NCBI GenBank assembly: GCA_965247225.1
Contig: CBDFGT010000017.1
Coordinates: 124,001 to 188,000 of the forward strand
Direction of reading: 5' to 3'
DNA from: CBDFGT01 sp965247225
Lineage (GTDB): Bacteria; Pseudomonadota; Alphaproteobacteria; Rhizobiales; Rhizobiaceae
DNA: 64,000 bases
Shown here: positions 19,384 through 28,310 of the stretch, one piece after another
Numbering within the stretch: the stretch's first letter is position 1
How the letters are laid out: each line of letters opens with the position of its first letter
Translations under genes and position numbers: made by a program
The notes under the pieces: model-generated
What the model was told of the DNA's origin: nothing
Databases searched by the model: none
What the model saw: the letters and a program-made list of their open reading frames with translations, nothing else

Positions 19384-21642
19384 ATGGGACAAAGTATCTT
19401 ACCGCCGCCGGAAGATGGCGACAATATTCAGTCAGTGGATTTGAAGGCGGCGCTGGAAGAGCGCTACCTGGCTTATGCCTTGTCCACCATCATGCACCGG
19501 GCCTTGCCGGATGTGCGCGATGGGCTGAAGCCGGTTCATCGCCGCATTGTTCACGCCATGAGCGAGATGGGCATCCGCGCCAATTCCTCGTTCAAGAAAT
19601 GCGCCCGCATTGTCGGCGATGTGATCGGCAAATTCCATCCGCATGGCGACCAGTCTGTCTATGATGCGCTGGTGCGTCTGGCGCAGGATTTTTCGGCAGC
19701 GCTAATCCGATTGTCGACGGGCAGGGCAATTTCGGCAATATCGATGGCGACAGTGCCGCCGCCTATCGCTATACCGAAGCCCGCATGACAGATGTGGCAA
19801 CCCTGCTTCTGGAGGGGATTGACCAGGATGCGGTGGATTTCCGCCCGACCTATAATGAGGAAGATGAGGAACCGGTGGTCATGCCCGGTGCCTTTCCCAA
19901 TCTTCTCGCCAATGGTTCCTCGGGCATCGCTGTCGGCATGGCAACGTCCATCCCGCCACACAATGCCCCACGAGATTTGCGACGCGGCCCTGCATCTGAT
20001 CAGGGAGCCGGATGCGTCGGTCGAAACACTGGTCGAGTTCATTCAGGGGCCGGATTTCCCCACCGGCGGCGTGATCATTGATGACAAGGCGTCCATCATC
20101 GATGCCTACAGGACAGGCCGCGGTGGCTTCCGGGTGCGGGCCCAGTGGAAAACCGAGGATACGGGTCGCGGCGGCTACCAGATCGTCGTCACGCAAGTGC
20201 CGTTTCAGGTGCAGAAATCCCGTCTGGTGGAAAAGATCGCCGAACTGCTCATCGCCCGCAAATTGCCGCTGCTGGAAGATGTGCGCGATGAATCGGCCGA
20301 AGACGTGCGCCTGATCCTGGTGCCGAAGAACCGTTCCGTCGATCCGACCATCCTGATGGAATCCATGTTTCAGGCTGACCGAGCTGGAAAGCCGGTTCCC
20401 GCTGAACATGAATGTCCTGTCCATGGGGCGCGTGCCGCGCAGTCATGGCTCTCAACGAAGTGCTGAAAGAATGGCTCGATCACCGCAAGGATGTGCTGGT
20501 GCGGCGCTCGCGCTTCCGTCTGGCGGCCATTGACAAGCGGCTGGAAATTCTGGGCGGCCTCTTGATCGCCTATCTCAATCTGGACGAGGTGATCCGCATT
20601 ATCCGTGAGGAAGATGAGCCAAAGCCGGTCATGGTCGCCCGCTGGTCGCTGACCGACCTTCAGGTCGAATCCATCCTCAACATGCGCCTGCGCAATCTGC
20701 GCAAACTGGAAGAGTTTGAAATTCGTACGGAGTTTGACGCGCTGTCAGAAGAAAAGGCAGGCATCGAGGCGCTGCTGGCCTCACCGGACAAGCAGTGGGC
20801 CACCATTGCCTGGGAAATTACCGAGGGTCCGCAAGAAATTTTCCAAGGCCACCGAACTGGGCAGGCGGCGCACACAGTTTGCCTCGGCGCCTGAGGCCGA
20901 TCTGGAAGCCATCCAGCATGCGATGATCGAAAAGGAACCGGTGACGATTGTCATTTCTGAAAAGGGCTGGATCCGCGCCCTGAAGGGGCATATTGCCGAT
21001 ACATCCACCTTGCAGTTCAAGGAGGGCGATGGCCTGCGCGTGGCATTCCCGGCCCAGACCACCGACCGTCTGCTGCTGATCACCACCGGTGGCAAGGCCT
21101 ATACGCTGGGGGCTGACAAGCTGCCGGGCGGTCGCGGCCATGGTGAGCCGTTGCGCTTGATGGTCGACATGGAAAATGATCAGGATATTTTGACGGCCTT
21201 TGTCCATGATCCGTCGCGCAAGGTGATTATCGCCTCGCATGCCGGTAACGGCTTCATCATTGCCGAGAGTGAAATGATCGCCAACACCCGCAAGGGCAAG
21301 CAGATCATGAATGTGGCCATGCCGGATGAGACACGGCTGGTTGTCACCGTCAGGGGTGATCATGTGGCCGTGGTGGGTGAAAACCGCAAGATGCTGGTTT
21401 TCCCGCTGGATCAGATCCCGGAAATGACCCGTGGCAAGGGCGTGCGCCTGCAACGCTACAAGGATGGCGGCATGATCGACATGCGCTGTTTTGCGATCGC
21501 CGATGGCCTGACCTGGGATGACAGCGCCGGCCGCACATTCGTGCGCTCGAAGGATGAGCTTCTGGAATGGATTGCCGACCGCGCAACGGCGGGCAGGGCG
21601 GTGCCAAAGGGCTTCCCGCGCACCGGCAAGTTCGGCGGGTAG
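19384..21642 (+). CDS. parC: DNA topoisomerase IV subunit A (six frameshifts)
   Basis: ParC cuts and rejoins DNA to decatenate daughter chromosomes with ParE. The N terminus VDLKAALEERYLAYALSTIM and HRRIVHAMSEMG, KKCARIVGDVIGKFHPHGDQ (quinolone-resistance region) and the later Gly/Asp-rich CTD blades are clear. Single extra bases break the frame at 19695-19696, 19704-19705, 19966-19969 (CCCC for CCC), 20368-20370, 20441 and 20825-20827 (GGG for GG). Correcting these gives about 750 residues with no gap. The catalytic Tyr region lies around AAAYRYTEARMTDVA. The gene is essential, so the breaks are almost certainly not biological. Confidence 0.93.
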
Positions 21643-21708
21643 GATATATCTCCACGCGGAATGCTGTGGAGCGGATGCTTCGGCGAAAGCCGGGAAAGCC
21701 TAGAACCA

Positions 21709-22125
21709 TCAGGCCGCTTGAACCCGGCAGTACGCCGTCATCCGGCCAGCGGTACTGTGAAATCGCGCAGAAAACCGTGTGGCACCGTCCTCGTCAATCT
21801 CGCCTGCGGCAACGCCGAGAACGAATGCAATGATATTGGCTTGATCTGTTTCAATCAGATAGCCATTGACATACAGAAATGTGAACGCCGCCAGATAGCC
21901 GGTGCGCTTGTTGCCATCTGAAAACGGATGATTTCTGATAATGTCGTACAGATAGGCTGCGGCCAGTTCAAAAATATCAGGCTCGCCATAGGCCATCTTG
22001 TTCAAGGGGCGTGCCAGCGCGGCTTCAAGCGCGTTTTCATCCTTGATGCCCGGCAGGCCACCATGCTCGAGCAATTGCTCGTGATGGATGATATCAATCG
22101 CCTCACGCGAAAGCCATTCGATCAT
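21709..22125 (-). CDS. Doc-type (Fic fold) toxin
   Basis: 138-residue death-on-curing family protein. The Fic motif HPFSDGNKRTG at residues 66-76 has the Doc form, with Asp and Lys where true AMPylating Fic proteins have Glu/Ala and Gly; Doc of phage P1 phosphorylates EF-Tu. N-terminal helices (MIEWLSREAIDIIHHEQLLEHGG) match the family. The ATG overlaps the antitoxin stop by four bases (22122-22125), the normal antitoxin-first arrangement. It converges on parC with a 66-base gap. Confidence 0.9.
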   Translation of the reverse strand: MIEWLSREAIDIIHHEQLLEHGGLPGIKDENALEAALARPLNKMAYGEPDIFELAAAYLYDIIRNHPFSDGNKRTGYLAAFTFLYVNGYLIETDQANIIAFVLGVAAGEIDEDGATRFSARFHSTAGRMTAYCRVQAA

Positions 22126-22367
22126 TTGGCGAGTTCCCGCAATGCGACTTTGTATTTTTCCATGCCAAGCCTTGCTGCTTCAAGCTGGCGGGAAATATCA
22201 GCCCTCTCCGGCGTCAATTGTATGCTGTTGCCTTCCGCCACCATGTCGACAGTGTCGCCGGCTTTCAGGCCCATCTGGTCCAGAACTTCCCTGGGAATGA
22301 TGATACCCTCGGAATTGCCGATCTTGCGGATGGTAAGGGTCATGGTTTTGCGAAAGGTGACGTTCAT
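22122..22367 (-). CDS. AbrB/SpoVT-type antitoxin partner of Doc
   Basis: 81-residue protein with an N-terminal swapped-hairpin AbrB domain: TLTIRKIGNSEGIIIPREVL then DQMGLKAGDTVDMV. A helical C-terminal tail (ADISRQLEAARLGMEKYKVALRELAK) should bind the toxin. The start is at 22367 behind AGGAG, not the longer frame. It would repress its own operon. Phage P1 Doc pairs with Phd, which has a different fold; AbrB-Doc pairs are known in databases but less studied. Confidence 0.88.
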   Translation of the reverse strand: MNVTFRKTMTLTIRKIGNSEGIIIPREVLDQMGLKAGDTVDMVAEGNSIQLTPERADISRQLEAARLGMEKYKVALRELAK

Positions 22368-22445
22368 GGTGTGCTCCTGATGTTGTAACCACGTTATAAC
22401 ATCAAAGGGCGCAGCCTGCAAGCAGCGGTTCCGACTGCCAGAGAC

Positions 22446-23222
22446 TCAGTAGGCGATGGGCTTGTCAGCATAGGCACCGTCAAAACGGGTCCAGCCCTGA
22501 TGCAGCAGATGTTCCTGTGGCAGGTATCGGGTCTTGTATTCCATCTTGCGGGAGCCTGAAACCCAGTAGCCAAGATAGACATGAGGCAGGCCGCGGGCGC
22601 GTGTCTTGAGAATATGGTCCAGAACCATGTAGGTGCCAAGGGAGCGTTTCGACAGCGACGTGTCGAAATAGGAATAGACCATGGACGAACCGTCGGACAT
22701 GATGTCTGTCAATGCCACCGCTACAAGCTGGCCCACAGGCTTTTCGTTGATCCCGTCACCGTCGGTGCGGATGCGATACTCGATCACCTTGGTGTTGACA
22801 TGCGTGTCTTCCACCATCATTGCATAATCGAGAACGGTCATGTCCGACATGCCGCCGTGGTCATGGCGGTCATCCAGATAGCGGCGGAACAAGGCAAACT
22901 GCTCGCTGGAGGGCTCGGCTGTATATTCTGTCGATACAAGATCTTCGTTGGCGGCCAGTACCCGTTTCATCGATCGGGTCGGTGTGAATTCCTGTGCCAG
23001 AACCCTAACGGAAACACAGGCCTTGCAGGTTTCGCAGGCCGGCCGGTAGGCAATATTCTGCGACCGGCGAAACCCGCCCTGGGTCAGAAGGTCGTTGACC
23101 TCCGGTGCGCGGCTGCCCACCAGATGCGTAAAGACTTTTCTCTCCTGCTGTCCCGGCAAATACGGACACGCTGCCGGTGCTGTCAGGTAGAATTGCGGTG
23201 ATGGAGGTGCCTGTGTATTCAT
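22446..23222 (-). CDS. bpt: Aspartate/glutamate leucyltransferase Bpt
   Basis: Transfers leucine from Leu-tRNA to N-terminal Asp or Glu, marking proteins for ClpS/ClpAP degradation (bacterial N-end rule). 258 residues with the family segments PQFYLTAPAACPYLPGQQER, QGGFRRSQNIAYRPACETC (ACETCKAC holds paired cysteines), YSYFDTSLSKRSLGTYMVL and YLGYWVSGSRKMEYKTRY. ATG 23222 matches the family N terminus; an open extension upstream to 23282 is ignored. The position near RDD and hemB is the usual one in Brucella-like genomes. Confidence 0.95.
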   Translation of the reverse strand: MNTQAPPSPQFYLTAPAACPYLPGQQERKVFTHLVGSRAPEVNDLLTQGGFRRSQNIAYRPACETCKACVSVRVLAQEFTPTRSMKRVLAANEDLVSTEYTAEPSSEQFALFRRYLDDRHDHGGMSDMTVLDYAMMVEDTHVNTKVIEYRIRTDGDGINEKPVGQLVAVALTDIMSDGSSMVYSYFDTSLSKRSLGTYMVLDHILKTRARGLPHVYLGYWVSGSRKMEYKTRYLPQEHLLHQGWTRFDGAYADKPIAY

Positions 23223-23348
23223 GTGATGCAATTCATGTGTCCGATCTGGTCCGGTCGACCCCATCATGACAGCGAAATGCATTTGGTCAACTGTCAGGTC
23301 CGGGTCCGTTCTGGTTTCAGACCCGGTATCCCCAATTATGCGAACAGG

Positions 23349-23807
23349 TTACCGGTCCGTGCGAACAGCTTCCGTTCCAATCAGCAGATCGTGTACAAGG
23401 CGACTGCGCTCGATAAACAGGCCTGCCAGCAGGATCAGCGGCGACAGCACCGAGTTCAGGATCCAGAACAGCACAACATGTACGATTGCCGTCATGAAAT
23501 CCATCGGTCTGCCATCCACGCGGCGCACGGCAATGCCAGCCATACGCATGCCGGGTGTCGATTGCGCCCGCCCGCCCAGCGACAGGCCGAAATACAGCCC
23601 GGCGACGATGAAGAACAATGCCGGAAACAGAAAAAACCCCAGCCCGAGCGTTACAATCGAAAACAATGTCAAAAGGACTGCGGCCGGAATACACAGCAAC
23701 AGCACGATGAGGTAATCTGCCACAAACGCCAGGACACGTCGCGAAAGCACGCCGTCATAGGCGCGCCAGCCTTCTGTGGTAGATGAAAGTTCGGGTGTCG
23801 AATTCAT
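23349..23807 (-). CDS. RDD family membrane protein
   Basis: 152-residue inner-membrane protein. The RDD domain begins at YDGVLSRRVLAFVADYLIVL, with the arginine pair and Asp that name the family. It has two long hydrophobic segments (VLLTLFSIVTLGLGFFLFPALFFI and MTAIVHVVLFWILNSVLSPL) and the conserved GMRMAGIAVRRVDGRP loop. The family's role is poorly defined, possibly ion transport. AAGGAG precedes the start. It lies between hemB and bpt in the same direction. Confidence 0.93.
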   Translation of the reverse strand: MNSTPELSSTTEGWRAYDGVLSRRVLAFVADYLIVLLLCIPAAVLLTLFSIVTLGLGFFLFPALFFIVAGLYFGLSLGGRAQSTPGMRMAGIAVRRVDGRPMDFMTAIVHVVLFWILNSVLSPLILLAGLFIERSRLVHDLLIGTEAVRTDR

Positions 23808-23878
23808 GGCAGTCTCCTTGTTCCTTGACAGATCATGTGGGGATGCCTGTCCGGAATTTCAAATGGAGACAGCCAAAA

Positions 23879-24898
23879 TCACGAACCCTGCTTGTAAAGC
23901 AGTCCGGCAACATCCATGGCAAAGTAGGAGAGGATACCATCGCAACCGGCACGCTTGAACGCCAGCAATGTTTCCAGCATCACCTTTTCCCCGTCAATCC
24001 AGCCATTGGCGGCAGCCGCCTTGATCATCGCATATTCGCCGGACACCTGATAGGCAAAGACCGGAAGGCCGAATTCCTGTTTCATCCGCCAGCAAATATC
24101 GAGATAGGGCAGGCCGGGCTTGACCATCAGCATATCAGCACCTTCCTCGACATCGAGCGCTGCATCCCGCAAGGCTTCCGTGCCATTGGCCGGATCGATG
24201 TAATAGGTCTTCTTGTCGCCCTTCAAAAGTCCGCCCGTGGAAATGGCCTCGCGGTACGGACCATAACAGGCAGAGGCAAATTTCGTGGCATAGCTCATGA
24301 TGCCGACATTCTGGTGCCCGTGGGCATCCAGCCCCTGACGGATGGCACCGATGCGCCCGTCCATCATGTCCGACGGCGCAATAATATCGGACCCAGCCTC
24401 TGCCTGAAGAATGGCGGCGCGGACAACCTGCTCTACGGTTTCGTCATTGACGATCTCGCCATTGCGTAAAATGCCGTCATGGCCATGGCTGGTAAACGGG
24501 TCCAGCGCCACATCGGTGATAATGCCGATATCCGGTACGGCGCGCTTGATGGCCTGCGTTGCCTGGTTGATGAGATTGTTGGCAGCCAGACTGTTGGACC
24601 CCGTTTCATCGCGCAGATCCATTGCAATATTGGGGAACGTTGCGAGCGCCGGGATGCCCAGATCTGCAGCCTTTCTGGCCGCTTCGACGGCCACATCCAC
24701 GCTCATGCGGTTCACCCCGGGCATGGCAGCTATGGGGTCGCTGATACCGGTGCCCTGCACCAGGAAGACAGGCCAGATCAGATCATCCACGCTCAGGTGG
24801 TTTTCGCGCACAAGCCTGCGGGTCCACTCGGCCTTGCGGTTGCGGCGCATCCGCCTGTGGCCGGTGATCCTGTCTACCAGATGCGTCTTGTCCGCCAT
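23879..24898 (-). CDS. hemB: Delta-aminolevulinic acid dehydratase HemB (Asp-rich metal site)
   Basis: Condenses two 5-aminolevulinate molecules to porphobilinogen in tetrapyrrole synthesis. About 339 residues from ATG 24898 (GAGG upstream). The Schiff-base lysines are in MSYATKFASACYGPYRE and MLMVKPGLPYLD. The metal region reads DVALDPFTSHGHDG, with Asp/Ala replacing the Cys ligands of zinc enzymes, so by family knowledge this is the Mg-dependent form seen in Bradyrhizobium and Pseudomonas. A 100-base palindrome sits 62 bases upstream of the start. RDD follows in the same direction. Confidence 0.96.
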   Translation of the reverse strand: MADKTHLVDRITGHRRMRRNRKAEWTRRLVRENHLSVDDLIWPVFLVQGTGISDPIAAMPGVNRMSVDVAVEAARKAADLGIPALATFPNIAMDLRDETGSNSLAANNLINQATQAIKRAVPDIGIITDVALDPFTSHGHDGILRNGEIVNDETVEQVVRAAILQAEAGSDIIAPSDMMDGRIGAIRQGLDAHGHQNVGIMSYATKFASACYGPYREAISTGGLLKGDKKTYYIDPANGTEALRDAALDVEEGADMLMVKPGLPYLDICWRMKQEFGLPVFAYQVSGEYAMIKAAAANGWIDGEKVMLETLLAFKRAGCDGILSYFAMDVAGLLYKQGS

Positions 24899-24960
24899 AA
24901 TTGCCTCGCAACCTGAATTTTCCGCTTGGAGCATGATGTCTCTCACCGGAATCATTCTGC

Positions 24961-25060
24961 GACAAGGAATTTTTTACGAGGATCAAGGCTTTTGGCGAAT
25001 GGACATACAAAGACGTATGGTCGAGACAAAAGCCGAGGATGATCGTGAAAATTCCTTGTC
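24961..25060. repeat. 100-base extended palindrome upstream of hemB
   Basis: Bases 24961-24973 and 25048-25060 are perfect inverted repeats (GACAAGGAATTTT and its complement). Inside, 24987-24994 (GGCTTTTG) pairs with 25027-25034, and CATAC pairs with GTATG near the centre. The unit has no gene. It resembles in size the roughly 100-bp palindromic elements of Brucella genomes, but I cannot confirm sequence identity. It may also affect hemB transcription. Confidence 0.72.
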
Positions 25061-25286
25061 TCCCGAAGGGTTGGCTGAAGCGGGGTCACTGTTGCGCCGG
25101 GTGGCCTGGCCGTATGCGTCCTGCTACGACACGCGCCCCGACACACCATTTCCCGCCGCTTGAGCCAACAGAATGGGTTCCAGTCATAGACATAATGCTC
25201 TGATATCATGGGCTTTTGCCAATGCCAAACTGCATTCTGTCGCATTGGACTGTTCGCAACACGCTGCTCGCGGTAATGATAGACCC

Positions 25287-25715
25287 ATGAACGATGATTC
25301 TTTGCCCACATTCCGCCAAAGCCTGGCAAGTCGCGCCTTTCCGTTTTTCCTGCGGGTTGTGGCGATGGCCTGTCTGTATTATGCCCTTGAATACTGGGCT
25401 ATGTTAATCGGCTATTTCGGCAACGGAGCGATGCGCTTTGATGTCATGACCACGCCATGGAAGGCCGCCGCGTCAAGTCTGGCTGTGCTTTATCCCGTTG
25501 CAGCCCTCGGATTGTGGCTGACAGTGTCCTGGGGGAGTGTGATCTGGGTATTGGCCGCTGCGACGGAAACCACAATGTATCTGTGGTGGTCACAGATCTT
25601 TGGTCTTCAGGATCTGCGCCTTGTGTCCCATCTGGCAATAGCCGCTTTGTATGTCGCCTTCCGCCTGGTTTTGTGGTGGCAGGAAAAAGCCCGCAAGGCG
25701 CTGGAAGGCCGGTAA
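25287..25715 (+). CDS. DUF6163-type inner membrane protein
   Basis: 142 residues with four hydrophobic segments: FLRVVAMACLYYALEYWAML, SSLAVLYPVAALGLWLTVSW, VIWVLAAATETTMYLWW and LAIAALYVAFRLVLWW. It matches in position and length the small membrane protein that precedes ldtR in Rhizobiales (DUF6163). Function unknown. The start is at ATG 25287 (MNDDSLPTFRQS); the open frame upstream from 25173 shows no typical protein sequence. A role in the envelope with LdtR/LdtP is inferred from position only. Confidence 0.8.
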   Translation: MNDDSLPTFRQSLASRAFPFFLRVVAMACLYYALEYWAMLIGYFGNGAMRFDVMTTPWKAAASSLAVLYPVAALGLWLTVSWGSVIWVLAAATETTMYLWWSQIFGLQDLRLVSHLAIAALYVAFRLVLWWQEKARKALEGR

Positions 25716-25898
25716 AGGCAGCGCAGTTCCCAAAGCAGGCCAAAGCGCAGGTAAGTATTGATTCACCCTGATACAGCTATGCATGGCTGGTAAGGCCCTG
25801 TTAAGCCTGCAGTTTAAGTAGAATTTTAGATGTATTCGATAGGGTCTCACTCAAGGCGGGGAAAACAACACCGCTAAACAAAACAGTGAGGCAGTAAC

Positions 25899-26411
25899 AT
25901 GAACATGAAACTTAAAGTCCAGACCCCGGTTCAGGAAGTCGTTCTCGATGAAACAATCCATGCATTGTACATGGAATCAGTGCACCTTGTTGAACGTCTG
26001 CACCGTCGTCTTCTGGATGTTGTCAAGGATGAGTTCGACCGCCAGGGCCGCTCCGATGTCAACGCAGTCCAGGCGCTCCTGCTTTTCAACATCGGCAATT
26101 CCGAACTGACCGCCGGTGAACTGCGCTCGCGCGGTTACTATCTCGGCTCGAACGTTTCCTACAATGTCAAGAAGCTGGTTGATCTCGGATTTATCAATCA
26201 TGCCCGTTCACGGGTGGACCGTCGCTCGGTCCGCATCAGCCTGACGAAGGAAGGTCAGGAAATCGCAGAAACAGTGGCAAAGCTTTACCAGCGCCACACA
26301 GGCTCTATCCAGAAGGTCGGCGGCATCGGTACAGAAGAGTTCAATAACCTGAACAGGCTGCTGCAGCGCCTGGACCGTTTCTGGAACGACCAGATCATGT
26401 ACCGTCTGTAA
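25899..26411 (+). CDS. ldtR: MarR-family regulator LdtR
   Basis: 170-residue winged-helix regulator nearly identical in pattern to LdtR of Liberibacter and Sinorhizobium, which activates the neighbouring L,D-transpeptidase gene and stress tolerance. The DNA-binding part is LTAGELRSRGYYLGSNVSYNVKKLVDLGFI with the wing SRVDRRSVRISLTKEGQ; ligand-binding dimer helices are at both ends. GAGG precedes the ATG. Its target ldtP starts 409 bases downstream, as in relatives. Confidence 0.95.
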   Translation: MNMKLKVQTPVQEVVLDETIHALYMESVHLVERLHRRLLDVVKDEFDRQGRSDVNAVQALLLFNIGNSELTAGELRSRGYYLGSNVSYNVKKLVDLGFINHARSRVDRRSVRISLTKEGQEIAETVAKLYQRHTGSIQKVGGIGTEEFNNLNRLLQRLDRFWNDQIMYRL

Positions 26412-26415
26412 TAGC

Positions 26416-26546
26416 AGATCCCGATGACAGAAACAGCTTCCTGTCATCGAGATCTGGTATCGAGATCTGGTATAAGGGGCTGAATTTCTCCAGTCGAGAC
26501 TTCCCGGAGAAGCCTGATAACCGGATGTGTCCCTGCGCATCCGGTT
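26416..26546. repeat. Hairpins and a 13-base tandem duplication after ldtR
   Basis: An interrupted stem (GATGACAG with CTGTCATC, 26423-26448) follows the ldtR stop. ATCGAGATCTGGT occurs twice in tandem at 26446-26458 and 26459-26471. A 9-bp stem (26519-26527 with 26538-26546) follows and ends near a T-rich stretch, a possible terminator. The remaining bases to 26820 hold no gene and should include the ldtP promoter and LdtR sites, which I cannot place. Confidence 0.5.
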
Positions 26547-26820
26547 TAACGGCGTTTTTGACCCGTTTCAGAACCTGATCCATGCCGGTCTGTCTCCTGA
26601 TTCTGGCAGATCTGCCGTTCACGAAATTGTCATGAAGGTAAAGAGACACGAATTGGCCATATTGCAATGCCATATTTGGGCAAGTTCATGGTGCAGGTCA
26701 ATATGGATATGTCGACACCTTTGACATGCGATCCCCCGCAGACTGCACCTTCAGTGTCGCTTTGTTAACCATGCAATGCTATTGCGACGTCATGGTGTAC
26801 GTCGAATATTGGTAGGGAAT

Positions 26821-28140
26821 ATGTTGGAAAAAAAATCAGGCCTCGTTCATCAGTCTCGCCGCGGATTCATGATGACGGTTGCAACCGTCGGTGCATCTCT
26901 TGTTGCGGGCCATGCCTTTGCGCAATCTGCTGTCGATGAACTCATCAATGCGCCCCGCCGCGGCACTTGGGATGACCAGTTTGATGCAAAGGCTTCGCGC
27001 CCGGAAGCGGCCGTCACCTCCAACAATCCTATTTTCGGTGCCGGAGCGGTTGCCAACATTCAGCAGGCGATTTCCGAGTACCAGCAAATCGTCGCCAATG
27101 GTGGCTGGCCTCAGGTCAATCCAACGGTGAAATTGCAACTGGGCGTGGTTGATCCCTCCGTGCAGGTTCTGCGCCGTCGCCTGATGATCACCGGTGACCT
27201 TCCGCAGGCGGCCGGGATTTCGGACTCGTTTGATTCCTATGTCGATGGTGCCATGAAGCGGTTTCAGGCCCGTCACGGCCTGCCGGACGATGGTGTTGTC
27301 GGCGAATTTACACTCAAGGCCCTGAATGTGCCTGCCGATGTGCGCCTGACCCAGCTGAATACAAACCTGATCCGCATTCAGGCCATGAACGCCGATCTGG
27401 GACAACGCTATGTCATGGTCAATATTCCGGCAGCCTATATCGAGGCTGTGGAAAATGACCGTGTCGTGCAGCGCCATACCGCCATTGTCGGTCGCCTGTC
27501 GCGCCCGTCGCCGATTCTCAACTCCGAGATCTATGATGTGACGCTCAATCCATACTGGACCGCACCGCGCTCGATCGTGGAAAAGGATATTGTGCCCCTG
27601 ATGCGCAAGGATCCGACCTATCTCGAAAAAAATGCCATTCGTCTGCTGGATTCCAAGGGCAATGAAGTGGCCCCGGAAACCATTGACTGGAACGCGGAAA
27701 AGGCTCCAAACCTGACATTCCGCCAGGATCCCGGCAAGATCAATGCCATGGCCTCTACCAAGATCAACTTCCTGAACGAGTTCGGCAGCTATATGCACGA
27801 CACGCCGACGCAAGGCCTGTTCAACAAGCTGGCCCGGTTTGAATCGTCGGGCTGTGTGCGTGTGCAGAATGTCCGCGACCTGACCACCTGGCTGCTGAAA
27901 GATACGCCAGGCTGGAGCCGCCAGCAGATTGAAGCTACCATCAAGACGGGGGTCAATACGCCTATCCGGCTGGCGAAACCGGTTCCGGTCTATTTCAAAT
28001 ATATAACGGCCTGGTCGGCAACCGACCATGTTGTGCAGTTCAGGGATGACATCTACCAGCTGGATGGCAATATGGAACTGGCGCTGAAGACGGAATTTGC
28101 CGTTGAGCAGGTCGCAGCCGACGTGCCGATGCCGCATTGA
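26821..28140 (+). CDS. ldtP: L,D-transpeptidase LdtP (YcbB-like)
   Basis: Periplasmic enzyme of 439 residues that makes 3-3 peptidoglycan crosslinks. The N terminus SRRGFMMTVATVGASLVAGHAFA is a signal with an RR pair, possibly Tat. A peptidoglycan-binding domain (VQVLRRRLMITGDLP, AMKRFQARHGLPDDGVVG) precedes the YkuD catalytic domain, with catalytic HDTP at His326 and SSGCVRVQN at Cys345. It is the known LdtR target in related bacteria. The start is at ATG 26821; an open extension to 26776 is probably untranslated. Confidence 0.93.
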   Translation: MLEKKSGLVHQSRRGFMMTVATVGASLVAGHAFAQSAVDELINAPRRGTWDDQFDAKASRPEAAVTSNNPIFGAGAVANIQQAISEYQQIVANGGWPQVNPTVKLQLGVVDPSVQVLRRRLMITGDLPQAAGISDSFDSYVDGAMKRFQARHGLPDDGVVGEFTLKALNVPADVRLTQLNTNLIRIQAMNADLGQRYVMVNIPAAYIEAVENDRVVQRHTAIVGRLSRPSPILNSEIYDVTLNPYWTAPRSIVEKDIVPLMRKDPTYLEKNAIRLLDSKGNEVAPETIDWNAEKAPNLTFRQDPGKINAMASTKINFLNEFGSYMHDTPTQGLFNKLARFESSGCVRVQNVRDLTTWLLKDTPGWSRQQIEATIKTGVNTPIRLAKPVPVYFKYITAWSATDHVVQFRDDIYQLDGNMELALKTEFAVEQVAADVPMPH

Positions 28141-28168
28141 ACAAGGGACAGATCCTCATGGATTCAAG

Positions 28169-28203
28169 GCCGCGACCGGGTTGAAACCGGCGCGGCTTTT
28201 TCC
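28169..28203 (+). terminator. Terminator after ldtP
   Basis: The stem GCCGCG-A-CCGG pairs with CCGG-CGCGGC around a GTTGAAA loop and is followed by TTTTTCC. It separates ldtP from glyA. Confidence 0.85.
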
Positions 28204-28310
28204 TTGTGCCAATTTGTCATCGCGCATGGCATTGCAAATGTCGCGCCCGCATATTGCTCTTCAAAAGCCCTGCCTGTATGACCGCATCATCGACAAGACA
28301 GGAGCTTCCC

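Noticed and set aside
23223..23348. Upstream ATG at 23282 as the bpt start
   Set aside because: The extra 20 residues do not resemble the family N terminus, which begins at 23222.
24961..25060. Identification of the palindrome as a named Brucella element
   Set aside because: Only the size and symmetry match; sequence identity could not be checked.
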